A stretch of 64,000 nucleotides of DNA, taken from contig OX104127.1 in NCBI GenBank assembly GCA_944470555.2, positions 152,039,776-152,103,775 of the forward strand. Direction: 5' to 3'. Source of the stretch: Heterobilharzia americana. Lineage: Eukaryota; Platyhelminthes; Trematoda; Strigeidida; Schistosomatidae. The notes beneath the pieces are model-generated. The model made no database searches. It was not told where the DNA came from and saw only the letters and a list, made by a program, of their open reading frames with translations. A program made the position numbers and the translations under genes. Below are positions 13,801 to 25,739 of this stretch, one piece after another. The first letter of the stretch is position 1, and every line of letters starts with the position of its first letter.

Positions 13801-14648
13801 TTCATTTCAAAAGGCACCCGGCGTCTGATAAGACCTCTTGAAGCATCAATTTCTACTACACTGCTATTACAACATGCCTGACTAATAATAAAATATGCTA
13901 GTGAACACTACCTGGATTATTGTGTTAGCAGATGCTTCTAATTGCTTCATCCTAGGGAACTCAATGATAACTTTCAGTGGCACATATCCATCATCAGTCA
14001 TTTTTTCCTGAAGATAGCGATCACGAGTAAAGTTCCGATCACCGAAATAGTACTCAATCTGATTTCTTATCCTCGAGAGTCTTTCCGATACACAAGCTGT
14101 GCACTCACTAGCACCATTACTGCATGACTGGCTTTGAGAGTTGTGGTGACGATAGTGCGAGACGATATGAGGATCTGAAATAAGCCACAACTTATTGAAA
14201 CTTACTGAATCCTGGCCTAGGTACTATATTGCACATTTCCATACCACCAAAATTAGGATTGACGTATAGGCACCATTGAGGATCAGGATAGTTTTTCTGA
14301 GCCTGAGGGATCTCACCTAATCCTCCTTTTGGTGTAGGTTTGGCACATTTTGGAATTTTGTCTGCGCTTTTATTTTTAGCGTCGTCTTCGATTTCAGCAT
14401 CGTCTTCGTCGGCAGGAAGAGGGTTACGTGACGGCACCGAACTGTGGTGGGCTCGAGAGAATGTCAGCTGAATAGGGAGATCTTCCCATTTTTGCTTGGG
14501 CTTATGTCTGGTTACAAACTATGCGAGAATATAAAAAAATATCTTGGTATCTTACTCGCTTACAACTGATTGACTTTAGCTTCAGTTCACTCAATGCTGG
14601 CCACTCGCTATCCACTATTTGCACACCATTAATCGGTCCCTTATTCAT
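1845..14648 (-). CDS. LARP1: La-related protein 1 (LARP1), complete, 11 coding exons, 975 aa
   Basis: Exons in transcript order: 14648-14556, 14500-14206, 14174-13912, 13877-13787, 13746-13517, 11293-10929, 10341-10158, 8618-7945, 3454-2995, 2761-2609, 1964-1845. All introns are GT-AG, phases agree throughout, and the total of 2928 nt gives 975 codons plus TGA. A La motif spans about residues 162-240 ([11 protein letters not shown], then DDGYVP). A conserved middle block reads RHPAGDR then AKINADI. The C-terminal DM15 region, about 785-936, has [39 protein letters not shown] and [14 protein letters not shown]. In animals LARP1 binds the m7G cap and 5'-TOP mRNAs through DM15 and poly(A)/PABP through its La region, acting downstream of mTORC1 in the cytoplasm. 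The start was chosen as the first ATG of an exon with WPALSE and an in-phase donor. Another upstream exon is possible. Confidence 0.95.
3740..4384 (+). mobile_element. Penelope-like element fragment: linker and decayed GIY-YIG endonuclease
   Basis: Lies in LARP1 intron 8, antisense to the host gene. Translation from about 3760 shows a thumb/linker-like stretch ([23 protein letters not shown]) with frame breaks. Then 4019-4384 reads [20 protein letters not shown], which resembles the cysteine-flanked GIY-YIG region of Penelope-like elements, although the YIG core itself is degraded to CTV. Followed at 4389 by a short poly-C run. No intact reverse transcriptase core is visible upstream. Confidence 0.65.
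4390..5465. other. LARP1 intron 8 sequence, nothing recognised
   Basis: AT-rich intron sequence between the Penelope fragment and the first RTE fragment. The short reading frames at 5065-5247 and 5266-5460 (minus) show no family features. Confidence 0.4.
5470..5715 (-). mobile_element. RTE-like 3' coding fragment in LARP1 intron 8
   Basis: The minus-strand translation shows pieces of the RTE C-terminal tail also found at 6578-6760 and 37600-37950: an [12 protein letters not shown] block, a [10 protein letters not shown] block and a tail ending near RLPGWGP. Frame breaks are present. It is a separate copy from the next fragment because both contain the same coding segment. Confidence 0.6.
5716..6224. 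other. LARP1 intron 8 sequence between two RTE fragments, nothing recognised
   Basis: No gene or repeat family could be supported in this stretch. Confidence 0.35.
6225..6790 (-). mobile_element. RTE-like 3' end (C-terminal tail plus 3' UTR) in LARP1 intron 8
   Basis: On the minus strand, 6578-6760 reads [20 protein letters not shown] followed by [20 protein letters not shown], the C-terminal tail of schistosome RTE-type reverse transcriptase ORFs. The rest (about 6225-6470) matches the 3' UTR seen in this window at 37960-38165, 47900-48115 and 54880-55140. It has the shared run from CAGTGAATACA through the CTTTAGA region to the CAGCATAGAACCTCG region. The element is 5'-truncated. Confidence 0.75.
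6791..7944. other. Remainder of LARP1 intron 8
   Basis: AT-rich intron with no recognised element. The short reading frame at 7007-7198 (minus) has no support. Confidence 0.35.
11294..13516. other. LARP1: LARP1 intron 5 (2.2 kb)
   Basis: Defined by the donor after the exon ending at 13517 and the acceptor before the exon starting at 11293. It carries the RTE-like remnant at 12225-12620. The rest is AT-rich and shows nothing recognisable; a 63-codon frame at 11802-11993 has no support. Confidence 0.6.
12225..12620 (+). mobile_element. Possible RTE-family C-terminal remnant in LARP1 intron 5
   Basis: The plus-strand translation gives [10 protein letters not shown] followed by VQKHVLKW, resembling the C-terminal block found in RTE-type schistosome elements. 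It is less A+T-rich than the surrounding intron. Similarity is judged by eye and frame breaks are frequent. Confidence 0.4.
13747..14555 (-). other. LARP1: Cluster of four micro-introns in the 5' part of LARP1
   Basis: Four consecutive introns are 55 bp (14501-14555), 31 bp (14175-14205), 34 bp (13878-13911) and 40 bp (13747-13786). Each begins GT and ends AG, and each is needed to keep the La-motif frame open. They contrast with the later introns of 2223, 587, 1539, 4490, 233 and 644 bp. Very short 5' introns with longer 3' introns are a known feature of schistosome genes. Confidence 0.9.
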
Positions 14649-16400
14649 CACAAAGTTTCTTTATGTGATTTGTTGATTTATTAATCAGGCTATTAGCAGA
14701 TGACTTATAAGCATCGAAAACAAGCGTGTTAACACGCCAAAACTAGTATTGAGCGCTAAAATAACTACTCAAGGTCATCAGTCGGGTAACTAGCGTCACG
14801 GACAGTGAGATTCGATTCCGTTAACACTTTCTGAAGTTATTTCCTCTGGATTATCAATAAATTTTCGTTCTCTGGTCTTATACATGTAATAAAGATTACG
14901 TTTGGGCTCGACTTTTTTCAAGTAGGTGTGGTTTACTGAAAATGTAAAATTAGAAGCTTGTTCTGTGAATAAATTTGTTTCTTCCTTCATAACTACATTT
15001 AGACGTACAGAATGCTCAACACAGGTGGCCTTAAAATTCTGTCACTATGGTTAAAGGAGGAAATACTTGATCAGTTAGTTATCTTTATGGCAGGTTAGTT
15101 TGGATTTTTAAGTCTATGACATTATCTGCGACTTCTGCAACACGTGGTTTTTCAAAATATGTAATCGCTCGACCGAAGTCCTCCCAGAATATCCCCAGAA
15201 TTTATGGAATCATGATGAACCCTTCAAAACTAGTAAGTCACACTTCAGTTATCTACAAAACTGACTGCTAGCCTAGTTACATTTAGCAACTTAATTTTGC
15301 TGTGTGCACCCAAGTACATATGATATCGGCACGACAGCTATTTTAAGCGTCATCGTCTTCTCGAGCACTTAAAGTGGTCACACGGACAACTAACTTGTCT
15401 GTTGGAGCATATCTTAATAGTAACCAGTTCAGCTTAGTGAGCATTCCCAGTCTGACACTATCTAATTTCCACGACATGCGATGAAATCGGAACGTTCAAA
15501 TAACTTTTATTGTCTTTCATTAGGCTGAAGTTTGCATTAAACCAGAAATCAGACTGCTGCTTTCTATGCTGTCTACTGACATGCTAAATTATTCGTCAAA
15601 TGAATGGCTGCGTGACTGCTTGGTGCTCAACAAAGACTATCTTAGAGCCAGCGACACTAATCCTTTTCCGATCTGGCGATATGGCCAGAACCATCTACAA
15701 GCTCAGTATTTTGAAATGGGATGTTTGTGGTGGAACTTCTGCAGATGTGAATCATCGAAACTAGTTGTCAAGTGACTGCTGTTGATCCCCAGCACGTTCG
15801 GGAATTTTGTATCACTAGAACCACTGTGTCGTGAAAATGAAGATTCTGCGACTTCAGTGAATTGGAGAACGTCTATATATATAAGGAAACTGCTTATGGC
15901 TAGTGAGGAAAGTGGAGTTTTCATCGATGACAGTTACGGAAACAAAACTTCATGTCGTTACATTTCAAACCTAAATCTAGAGGATCAAAAACCAAACCTA
16001 GGTGAAACGGCCGACCTAAATAAACCACTACCAACCACAGGGTGGGAGATTCCCTGTATTAGATCTCCATGTCAGACTACTCGCACCTAGTCGGAAAAAA
16101 GCCATGATCATCAACAGTTTTATGGAGGGTAATTCTGTGAATGAAAATAGCTTGAAGTAAAGATGTAGTCTCTCTGAACAAGTATTTCACCTATTTTCTG
16201 CCATCCTTTCCGCTGTCTGAATTTGCTCACAGAGACATACAAACTAACATCGTGCCAAATGACGACGGCTTCATCTGAAAAAATTGCATAAAATGCCAGA
16301 CAGCTGCCTGTCAAATACGATAACAGCAATGAGTCTTCAATTCCAGTGGGGAATATCGACACTCATTTAAGCCCAGTCCAAATGTAGAAAAGCAGATTAT
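14649..16400. other. Upstream flank of LARP1, nothing recognised
   Basis: Immediately upstream of the LARP1 start codon. It must hold the 5' UTR and promoter, but no clear TATA box or initiator can be supported. No strong polypyrimidine acceptor lies close to the start codon, so spliced-leader addition is not suggested. Short reading frames at 14796-14990 (minus), 15566-15775 and 15782-16090 (plus) have no family features. Confidence 0.4.
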
Positions 16401-19400
16401 AACTTCTGACGAAGGTGTGGTCGGCTTAAGCCTCACCGTGTAGTGGGCGAAATAAATGGATTAGTTTGGATTCACTAAATATTAACTGTATACACCCGTA
16501 GCTCACTTTCCGATGCTTGAGGTGTTTTAAGCGTTGTTTTCACGAGTATGCTTTCGAGTGGGACTCCAAGCCATCTTGCGTCCCCTTTGTGCACGTTTAC
16601 GCGTACATCCTCGGAGGCCCTAGCTCGCTCATAGTGGCCAGATAAGTTGGATGAACTTCTTCTTCCCCTGAATTCCCTTCATCTTTATTCCGTCTACATA
16701 CATTGCCCTTCCGAGCTTATTCCAGAAGAAGCCCTTTGGCTTGTGTTTCGTTATTAGTACTCACACGTTATGTGAGATGCTGATTAAGCAGGAACCAGAG
16801 CACGCCCAGTTAAGTGGGGCTGGTTAAGCGTCACGTAATAGTAATTCAGTCTCCAACTGCTTTATGTCCTCATTTTCTGCATTCCCCTCTGGAAAGGGAG
16901 TAACACAGTGCTTTGGGAGGGTTTCCGTCGCAAGTTAAGCAATACATAGCCCAATCGCTACCATCTAGCGATTTCCCGAAGACCTTGCTCCGCAGTTTCA
17001 GAAGAACCAAAAATCCTGAGAATAATGTTTTATATCTTTTTTGAGACACAAGTGCTTTTAATGCCTGATTTGCTGAGTTAAAAAAGAGCCACAAGTTTCG
17101 TTGAATGTTATCTGTTTCTTACTCGCGAAGCTAAAGGGGCCACAGTTACGTCTAGAAAAGGCTTCCTTATGGTGGCAACTTGGTGCCTAGATAGTTTCGT
17201 AACCCTCTGAGTTGTTGCTTGCTAAATTTCTTAAAAGTAGAACTTAAGGTGGTGCAAATGAGAATCTCTGGACAAGTGTTATCTGGTTCACTAAAAATCA
17301 TTGAAAAGTGGACTTTCATTTTAGCCCCTTTTATAATACTAAACACAGTAAAACAGCACAGTTATCCAGATGAATCACCGATTCTGTTCGAAACTTCAAC
17401 CTGGCTTGAGCACTCGTCGCAGCACTTCTCTGCACCTGCCCCACGCTGGTACTTACTTTCTCCGCATGAGACAGTAAAACTTAAGATCCCATACCCATTT
17501 ACCTCTCCAAGATGGTAGTTAGCGGGTGCTCTATTCTTGTTATTTAAATTATCTGCATGATGCTTTCTAATGACTGATTTAGAGATATTTGTCATGCCCA
17601 AGAAGATAGATGCAGAGATATGCCCACCTACCAACACAACCCTACACTTTTCATCCTGAGCGAAGGTATGTTCTTAGTCGGCCAACTGTAGGTTTTGGTC
17701 AGGTTCTCCTGAATGATAACAGCATATGTTAGTCTTTGTACTGTCTTTCAAACCTGAAGTTTATTTCCACACAAGAATGACTGAGAGTTCGGTGTTACAA
17801 GTAATCTATTTATAACAGCGAAAGGCAAGATTAGACGGGGACCGTATCGCTGAGCTGCCCCACTAGTTATAGGGAACTGGTTAGACAATGAGCCAACTGC
17901 AGCTGCTTGAAGCCACTTATCGAGGTATTCCCACAGCTAACTATCACTCTCCGTGTGCACCCACAAAGTGTCATGGCCGAACCTGTGAAGTGACTTAGAA
18001 GAGTCAGATGAAGCGTTGTAAATAGGTTTCTTATCCTCTTCACAGATAATACAGCTATCCCAGGCAACTGGCAACCTGGAGGCCTTTAAAACTGAGTTAC
18101 CAAGGTGGTAACCATGACCTGAGTCATCCGCTACTTTAAGCATAACCTTTGCGGCTGAGTAGATCAGGAAACTTGACTCTTGTTTATGTGCACATATGGA
18201 GATGATGGATGACCGTCGTCAAAACGTATTGATGAAGGTCACAGGTTCGATAATAAAACAGCCCTTACAACATTCCATAGGTTTTTAGAAGCGCTAACCA
18301 TTCGCAAATATAACCCCACCTTGCGCGTCCAGAAGCAGTTTGTATTCATACTCCAGTATGTTATTAAGATAACGGTCAGCTGTTTCGAGGGGGAATTAAC
18401 TACTATCTGAGAAGGGATAACTTAAGAAACCTGCCGACAGAACGCACACTATTCCAGTACTCTCAGAAGAATTCCGTAAATTGTTAAAGTTTAACCAAGA
18501 ATTAAAATCCTAAACGTCATCCCGACTTAAGTAAGCCAGTTTTACTAGGCTCAATCATTCAGCTATTTGTCTGTTGTGCTGGTATAACACTATCTGTCTT
18601 GCTTGATGGGCGTTTCGCTGGGGTCCATAAGCAGGTAAGTTAGCTACGCACAAGTAGGTGTAGTTGGTCTCTGAACTATTAAATAATTGTGCTGAGTGAC
18701 ATAGTTGCTTTTTGGATTCCTGAGTCAATAGGTCTGTGAATGACCCCTCATGTGTACAGATTTACTCGTGGATATTTATCGTACCTCTTGATTCTTACTA
18801 TGTACCAGTTGAAACTTTGGTTCATAGGTTCAAATTTCTGGTTACCTTTGCCCCCCAATTTATTTCAAGTTGCTTTAGTATGTCGTACAAGCTTACGAGT
18901 GATGCACCTGGATCGGGGACAGTGGGCATAATGAACATGGATACGTTCTTATCAGCCATGCGAAGAATAAGCTCTTCTACCGTCTTTTGATCAGTTACCC
19001 GGTAGCAACCTAGATGGGTATTTATTTTGAAAATCTGGTCCATGCTTTTCAAATTCGGTTTTCATAAAGACTCCAACTGCTGGCATTTGCGGACAGTCAA
19101 CTTCGAAACGGAGACTTTTAGGAAAATTAGCTGGTGGCCGCCCCATCCAATTGTGTCAGGAACTCTTTAGCTGAAGACTATCGACCTATCTGGTAGAAGA
19201 AAAATTGGGTTCGGAGGTCTAACCACCAAGTCCCAGGAAGTTCCTCAAACCCTTTAATTATCTTTCGCAACCGACAAGTTTACGGCTTACTTTCTCCACT
19301 TCCTAAGCTGAATGTGGGTATAGGCGAGTTTCGGGCACCTGGGTAACCTGCCTGCCAGGAAATTGGGATGCCAACCTATTGTATCGTGGGTTGTTTAGCG

Positions 19401-19839
19401 ACTACTGCCCATTTTTGTTTTTCAAACGTGATCGCAAAAGAGTTTCAGCGACTTTTATTGCGGAATAGAAAGGTTAAATACGTTCTAATCCATTCTTAGG
19501 AATATTTCAACCACACAATCACACTGAATTGAACCTCAGTAACTTGCACTATGCCACCGATGTCTAACGCATAACCCCACCCATGTTCTAATATCGTTTT
19601 CTGCCACGCAAAGCTGGTCGCTTCTGCTTTCACACAGAGAATTACATTAAAGAAGCTGGACGCAAATCTTACCACACCAAGTACGCCAAAACACGAAACC
19701 TGCTAGAGCCAAACATACTTTATTATTTTTATGCTCACGCTACCAAGGCAAAAGTATCCTGGCTGATACTGCTAGAGAAAAGTGGGCGGCGTGAGGTTAC
19801 TCTCCTGATAAATACCCACAAAGGATGCTCTTGAGAAGA
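16401..19839. other. Gene-poor stretch of decayed repeats
   Basis: Noticeably richer in G+C than the LARP1 introns and full of short interrupted frames on both strands, consistent with old CR1-type copies like those to the right. No domain could be named in it. The 76-codon minus frame at 18822-19052 is the least broken piece and is unassigned. Confidence 0.35.
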
Positions 19840-21400
19840 GATTTATTGTCAGGAGTGTAACAGCCAAAATCCACTAATCTTGACCCGAACACGGGAAGTA
19901 AGTAGGGGTGCCAACTAACGCGAATCTGACCAGTTCCTGCGTTCTACTGTATAGCTTCCAAACTTCCGCTGGCGACGCACAATCAAGGGTTGGATCGAAA
20001 TACCAAAGCTCCGTTCTAGTTTCGGAACTGCGAAAGAAAGCTGACGAACGTGAAGATTCCATCATACTAAGTGTTTGCGAAGCTTTCAACGCTCAGAACT
20101 AGGAAATCTCCTGGCTTTGACGACAAAACACCGGTGATGCTGCGTTGTGGCGAGGTGCTAATCGTCCTGGAAAGCAATCTGTTCACATACATTAGAAATG
20201 GGTCAACTCCCTATGGAGTGGAAAAGCGCTCCCCGTTAGCTAATCTTCAAGGGATGAGACCGTGAAATCCTCGCGACTACAAACTGATGGTGTTGTTTCC
20301 CATACCATTCATGGTGCATAAAGCTTGGTTACCGGTTTCATTTGGAACTACCTAAATGGACACAACGCCATCCATCCCATTCGGCACGATTTCAGAACCG
20401 TGAGGCCGTATGCAACAGACTTGATCGCCGCCTGGGACGACTGGGGGACGAAATAGTCAGTCCACGCTATATATTTGGACTCCACCAACATAAGTGACAG
20501 CTTCCTGTGCAACACCATTCTCGCTAAGCCTGAAAATCTGGATTCCACTTAATCAATCATAACATGTTTTACGGCATGCTTGGAGGACGAGGGCCTCTGT
20601 ACTTAAGGAAACATAGTTCGATCAGCTTGGTGGAGTGCAAGCACTAGAGTTTCTTAAAAACCAACCCTTGGGCCACTCCCATGTTTACTATTCATGAATA
20701 TCCTTCTCAGTCACACTATTCCATTTTCCCACTTGCCGAAGACATCAAAATACAGAGCACGGTAGGTAAGGAAGGGTATTCCAGGATACTCTAAGACAGT
20801 CCAATGCATCTGGAGCACTGGTCGACTGCAAGTGGCTTGAAACTTAACCCAGAGAGGAGGAAGGTGGTGCATCTTTGTACTCCGGGGACGATGAAAACCA
20901 GCTGCACCCTCAATAAGTGCACAAACACTGGGGTGTCCACAGAGAAGGACCCAGGACTAAACCTCTCTGGCACATGGGACACTGGCGTCAACTACAGGGG
21001 GATGACGACAAGGGCGGACACCATCATGCACTTTCGAAGAAGTCACCTTGGATCACTAACTCTAGAATTGCTCTTCATGGTGTTTGAAACCTATGTCAGA
21101 CCACACCTGGAGGTATTCAACACGATAACCCTCTCTACTGACGAGAGTAGTCAGCAGCAGGTGCGGAAAAGAGAGACGGAGTCGGTTGTTGGATTAACAG
21201 ACGAAAAATACACGCAACTCATCGAGCTACCCAACTTGTGCACATTAAGCTATCGAAGGAAAATAGGTGACCTAATAACGGCCTGCAAGGTTATCCACCA
21301 GGTGAGTCGTCTCAATAGGGTAACACTGTCGGTCCTAAGCCAATAGTTTCGTGGGAACGCCACCTGCATAGCTAGCCATACGACAAATTCCGAAAGCGAG
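19840..21400 (+). mobile_element. Decayed CR1-like (SR1-type) retrotransposon: linker and reverse transcriptase fragments
   Basis: At 20100-20260 the plus strand reads KSPGFDDKTP then MLRCGEVL, matching the start of a CR1 reverse transcriptase where an intact element has SPGxDxITPxxL. At 20804-21346 it reads WSTASGLKLNPERRKVVHLC, then MHFRRSHLGSLTLELL, YVRPHLE and SYRRKIGDLITACKVIH, the connection and C-terminal blocks of CR1-clade enzymes. Most of the catalytic palm between them is missing or broken. The DLITACKVIH ending marks the C-terminus of ORF2. Confidence 0.75.
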
Positions 21401-22269
21401 ATGCAACTCCCTTTTACATAGTATGTCTTGCGGAGCTATATGCCAAACGAAATGGGCACAGCTACATCACTTGGCTGCTTCACATGACTGCTGAATAATT
21501 ACATGAGCACAAATAGCCTACCGTGAACATTCACCGGTGGAAAACGAAGGTATGCTCACCCATCTACATATTTCCAAACCTTAGTACCTGCAATGAGAAC
21601 CATTCCTTCTCCACATTGTTGCCAGTAACACTTATTTTTCATCAGTACCTTTTACTCCTCTTTTACTGATTCCCCACTCACCCTATTTCTCGTACTACTT
21701 TTTAAATGATGATTAATACTACCTTGCGGGTGCCTACAAAAACAGGTATTGAAAAAGGTTAACTGACCCCATTGGCAGCCCCCTCGCTCCCCCAAATAAA
21801 TCAGGCCGCCATTCACAAAGATATATTTCCGAACAGATAATCACTGCCTCCAAAGCTGTAAGCAGCTAAACTGTAGAGATATCCATGGACAAAAAACTGA
21901 GTCTCAAGACCTAGAAGCGATAGGTCAAAGACCATGGGTTTCCTCTACTCGCACTACTGATGCTGGACGTCGGCCTGTCTGCCAATTTTACCGGCGGTAA
22001 AGTTGAATCCACATGCTTCTTTTTCACGTGGTTCTTGATTATATCAACATGCAAATCACCTGTTGCATCTGACCGCTTGTTGCTACGTATTTATGGTGAT
22101 ATTTCAATCTATCCCATATATTTGGTTTATGACGCCGCTACTCCCGTAACATACGTGTTTGCAACGCTTCGCTATACTACCTACGGCCGTTCACTGTGTT
22201 TCGATTTCAACACTAAGTTTCGATTTCAGCGTCTCTTTAAATGGGAAGATCTAAGGCTAAACGTTCTAA
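21401..22269. other. Gene-free stretch between CR1 fragments
   Basis: It may include CR1 3' UTR at its start. Nothing else recognised; the 156-codon plus frame at 21960-22430 has no domain that I can name. Confidence 0.3.
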
Positions 22270-23215
22270 AATTGACTGCTCTAGTGAGGAAAAATAAGGA
22301 CTTAGTCATCCTAATGCTCGTTTGTGTGGCTGAGGCTTTGTTACTCCGCATACCTCAAATCTTGATGAACTGGTGTGTCCCACGCCTTTTGCCAGAACTG
22401 AAGACGCCATATCATATCCATCATAAGTAGTAGTATTAAGGACCACGTGAGAGAAGTCGATAACATAAAGACCACGATGGAAGAGACCCGGAGAATACTT
22501 GAGGATTTGCATCCATTGGCATATCTTCTAGGGAAGTGTGAAAATTTAGTTCAGTACCATATGGAGAAAGCAAAAAACTTAATAGACCACCCGGCAACGC
22601 AGGTAATGAAGAGACTATCGCCGTCTCAACAGGCCATCGTTTGTAACATACCTGATGCCACGCCCTAGAATGTAGTTAAGACAAAGGTGTTAAACTCATG
22701 CGGTATGAGAGGAACACACTGTGACTGTAAGCGCCTCCGCAAAATGTCAGCGCATTCCAGTTGCCCCATGATTTTCAAATTCACTAATTCTGTTGACGCC
22801 GGAAAATTTAATAAACTACAAGAGCACATAAGGGTACACAGCAACTTCAAAATATTGCTATTGCACAAGACGAAACCGCGTGCCAACGCAGAAATAAAAA
22901 ACAAGTAGTCTGATCAGCTAATCACCTTTAAACACAGAGGCTGCTGTGTGCACGAACAGACCATCAGAAAGTGTTGACACGGCCGGTAATTCTGTTGAAT
23001 GTTCCTCCTCCTGCTTCTCGGTACAACTGTCCCAATCAAATTTAGCCATAGGTGAACCTGATCCTTCAGTCACCCGTAAAAGGAAAACTATTTGTACCAT
23101 CCTCCCCATGGTTACCACAAGCAGAAGTCCGTTGGGTGACAGAAAACTCAGACTCTCAGACGAAACCTCACCATATAAAGAGGAAAAATTTCAGGCGCGT
23201 GTTTTCTAATCATGG
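22270..23215 (+). mobile_element. CR1-like ORF1 remnant
   Basis: Two frames, 22447-22668 and 22687-22908, are separated only by a stop codon near NIPDATP. The second contains CGMRGTHCDCKRLRKMSAHS and MIFKFTNSVDAGKF, the layout of the conserved ORF1 domain of schistosome CR1-type elements: a short Cys-x-Cys block, RLRK, then an RNA-binding-like fold. A third frame, 22946-23209, follows. Assignment is from layout and remembered family pattern, not from an alignment. Confidence 0.5.
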
Positions 23216-23489
23216 AATATTTCACAGCTAAGACACTACCGATACACAAAAGGCAGGTTTTGTCAAACTCCCTTCAGGAATGAATACCACGACAGCTTGA
23301 GGTTGCATCGCACGAAACACTCCTCCGGACCACGCTTCTTTAAATGTAGGAGCCATAACGTGGTGCCGGGTAGCGTACCGAATGCTCAAATGTCCCACAT
23401 ATCGCAAGCACACAGCCACTGTTCAACTCTCCATCATAATAACCCTGGCCAATACCTTGGGAACAGATGAATACCCTCTGTATCGGCCA

Positions 23490-23640
23490 CAGTCCAATAA
23501 TCTTGGCCTGAAAGCAAGAACTAACTAAGCGGTGCCAACTGACGTGAGTCTGACTAGTTCCTGCCCTCCACTGTATAACTTCCGAACTTCCGCGAGTGAC
23601 GCACGGTCAAAGGTTGGATCAAAATATCAAAACAAGGTTT
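23490..23640 (+). repeat. Second copy of CR1 linker segment (direct repeat of 19880-20010)
   Basis: The stretch from GGTGCCAACTGACG to GGTTGGATC here matches 19908-20000 with scattered substitutions. The plus-strand translation is alike in both (SKVGSKYQ here, SRVGSKYQ there). In the left copy this segment sits just before the reverse transcriptase, so it is the linker of the same CR1 family. Sequence to the right is unrelated to the left copy. Confidence 0.6.
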
Positions 23641-25475
23641 GTAGTAACTCAGTAGTAGATTCGTACGAAAATCTGTGGTACTACCAAAGCAACAACAACT
23701 TATATCAAAATTGCAAAATACCTCAACAGTGCCGTTGGGTAACTATACAGTCCAAAACGTTCTCGGGTGCAAATACGTACTATACGGTGAAAACTGGTTA
23801 AACAAATACGACTGTCAAATACCTGACAGTCAATAAGAATATTCCCGACGGAAGGGATCAAAACCCTGTCTGCCAGGATCAAATCAAGAAATAAACTTTT
23901 CCAGTAGACAGTCAAAAGACAAATAGTCAAATCACAGTACAATCGTAAGTCTAACCAGAACAAAATATCGGGCTCAGTAAAACAACGTCATGTTGTCAAC
24001 AGTCCAGGTTCACGTAATAGGAAAGTGAAACATTTATGATAAGTCTCAACCATACGAAGGCAACTACCAAGTGCAAAGCCAAAGAAGACAGTCAAACAAC
24101 CAAATAACATTACACCGGCTGGGGTCAAAAACACAGCATCCATAATGAGAGTAAAAATATTCAAACAAATGTCAGTACTGTCGAGTGGGGTGATCAGGGG
24201 GGATTTTCGGATCATTTTCCCGTCACAGTGATTATAAGTGGAACAACAGGAAATTTCGAGGGCAGCAGTGGATATAATTCCTTTGAAATGAGAAAATTCA
24301 GTAAATATAAGTGGTTTTGTCAACAATTCAAAAACCGCCCCGCCAAGCCTGTCAGCTGACAATGCTGGCGTTTGACCACAGTCGGTGTGCCACACTACCA
24401 AAATGTTATCACGGCCTGCAGTGACGCGAAAAACCCTGATCACCTGCTCCACACTGCGTAAAATTGGGACTGTGTCGGGTATATATATAAAGTTGATTGG
24501 CAGAAATGCCGTATTGTGGCAAGAGTGGCAAAATTAGTTCTTTGAAAATGAAAAAAGCGAGAGGTAAGGTGGGGTTTTTGGGCGATTTTGTCGGTGTACG
24601 TAACACGGAGCCCTGAGCGCAAGAGAAAATGAGGACATTTGTACTTAGCAGCGCAAAACACATACGTGAAAAAGGCTAGGGTGGCGGATTTCCAAGTTGC
24701 GACGAGTTCGAGAGATAAGCAAAGAGTGATGCGCACAGTGAAGGAAGGACGACCTGAGATCTAGGGTAGGGGAGAGCAACTGCATCACCGGCAATGTAAA
24801 ATGACTATGAAAGTGAGAAAAATGAAGGAAAGAGAAACCAAGTTGAATGGGGGAGAAATGTACAGGAAGAAGGTTCATATGAAAGTTTGCACGCATCTAT
24901 TTACTTTGAATACCCAATTCGACATTATTTAAGGAATTCGATTGAACCTTCCAAATGCTTATGTCTCCATTTACCATATATTACCGAAGTCTTGGCAATT
25001 CAGGAGGTTAAGAAAAGGGGATGCATGTAGAAGCAGCCTTGTAAACCTACTTCGTTGCCGTGGTCTTAATGTGGTTAAATAATAGGGCGTCTGAGTATCT
25101 GGGACATTGTTTGCTCTCATGTCAGTTGTCTCAGATGTATTTGGTTTTATTTTATTACATTCTGAATTTTCTTTGTCTCATAAGACTATTATTATCATTG
25201 TTTTCAGTCTATCTACAACTCTTGATGATCACTCATATCACATAAAGTAAGTTGCAACCCGTCGTATTCGAATACTAATGCCTACTGCCGTCACATTTCC
25301 TTCACGTTAGCGAATAACACTGACTTCATAATACCCTTTATACCTCCCAATCTATCTCCATGTTCTTAGAAAATTTTTACCGTGCTGGCGAAACCACGTA
25401 TTGATCTATAACCGCAACCCACTATCTTTCAGCGTCATCCAAAGCAAACACACCGACAATGATCACCGGTTTTAC

Positions 25476-25480
<5 letters not shown>
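23641..25480. other. Gene-free stretch
   Basis: Several overlapping minus-strand frames between 23700 and 24900 (up to 154 codons) are rich in low-complexity Phe/His/Ser runs and show no recognisable domain. No element ends were found. Confidence 0.3.

Positions 25481-25510
<30 letters not shown>
25481..25510. repeat. (TA)n microsatellite
   Basis: Fifteen uninterrupted TA units, flanked by ACA and CACG. Confidence 0.95.
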
Positions 25511-25513
<3 letters not shown>

Positions 25514-25739
25514 GTATGTATGATTTTACGGCCTTTGTAAATGAATTCTACAAGGAGGATTTCCCCCGCCGAGCTATTCGCTCTATGATATAATAGAGGT
25601 GGCGAGCATAATTAGTATCGCCCTTTGATGCCTGCGGTTTCCGGTTGTCGTACCGGATAATTTTGATCGACTTTTATTAACATTTGGGCCCCTGTGCAGA
25701 TATCTTGATACTAACTGAATATTCATCGCCGTAGTTTAC

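Noticed and set aside
24409..24896. Overlapping minus-strand frames of 83-98 codons
   Set aside because: Low-complexity Phe/His/Leu content, three frames open at once; no domain.
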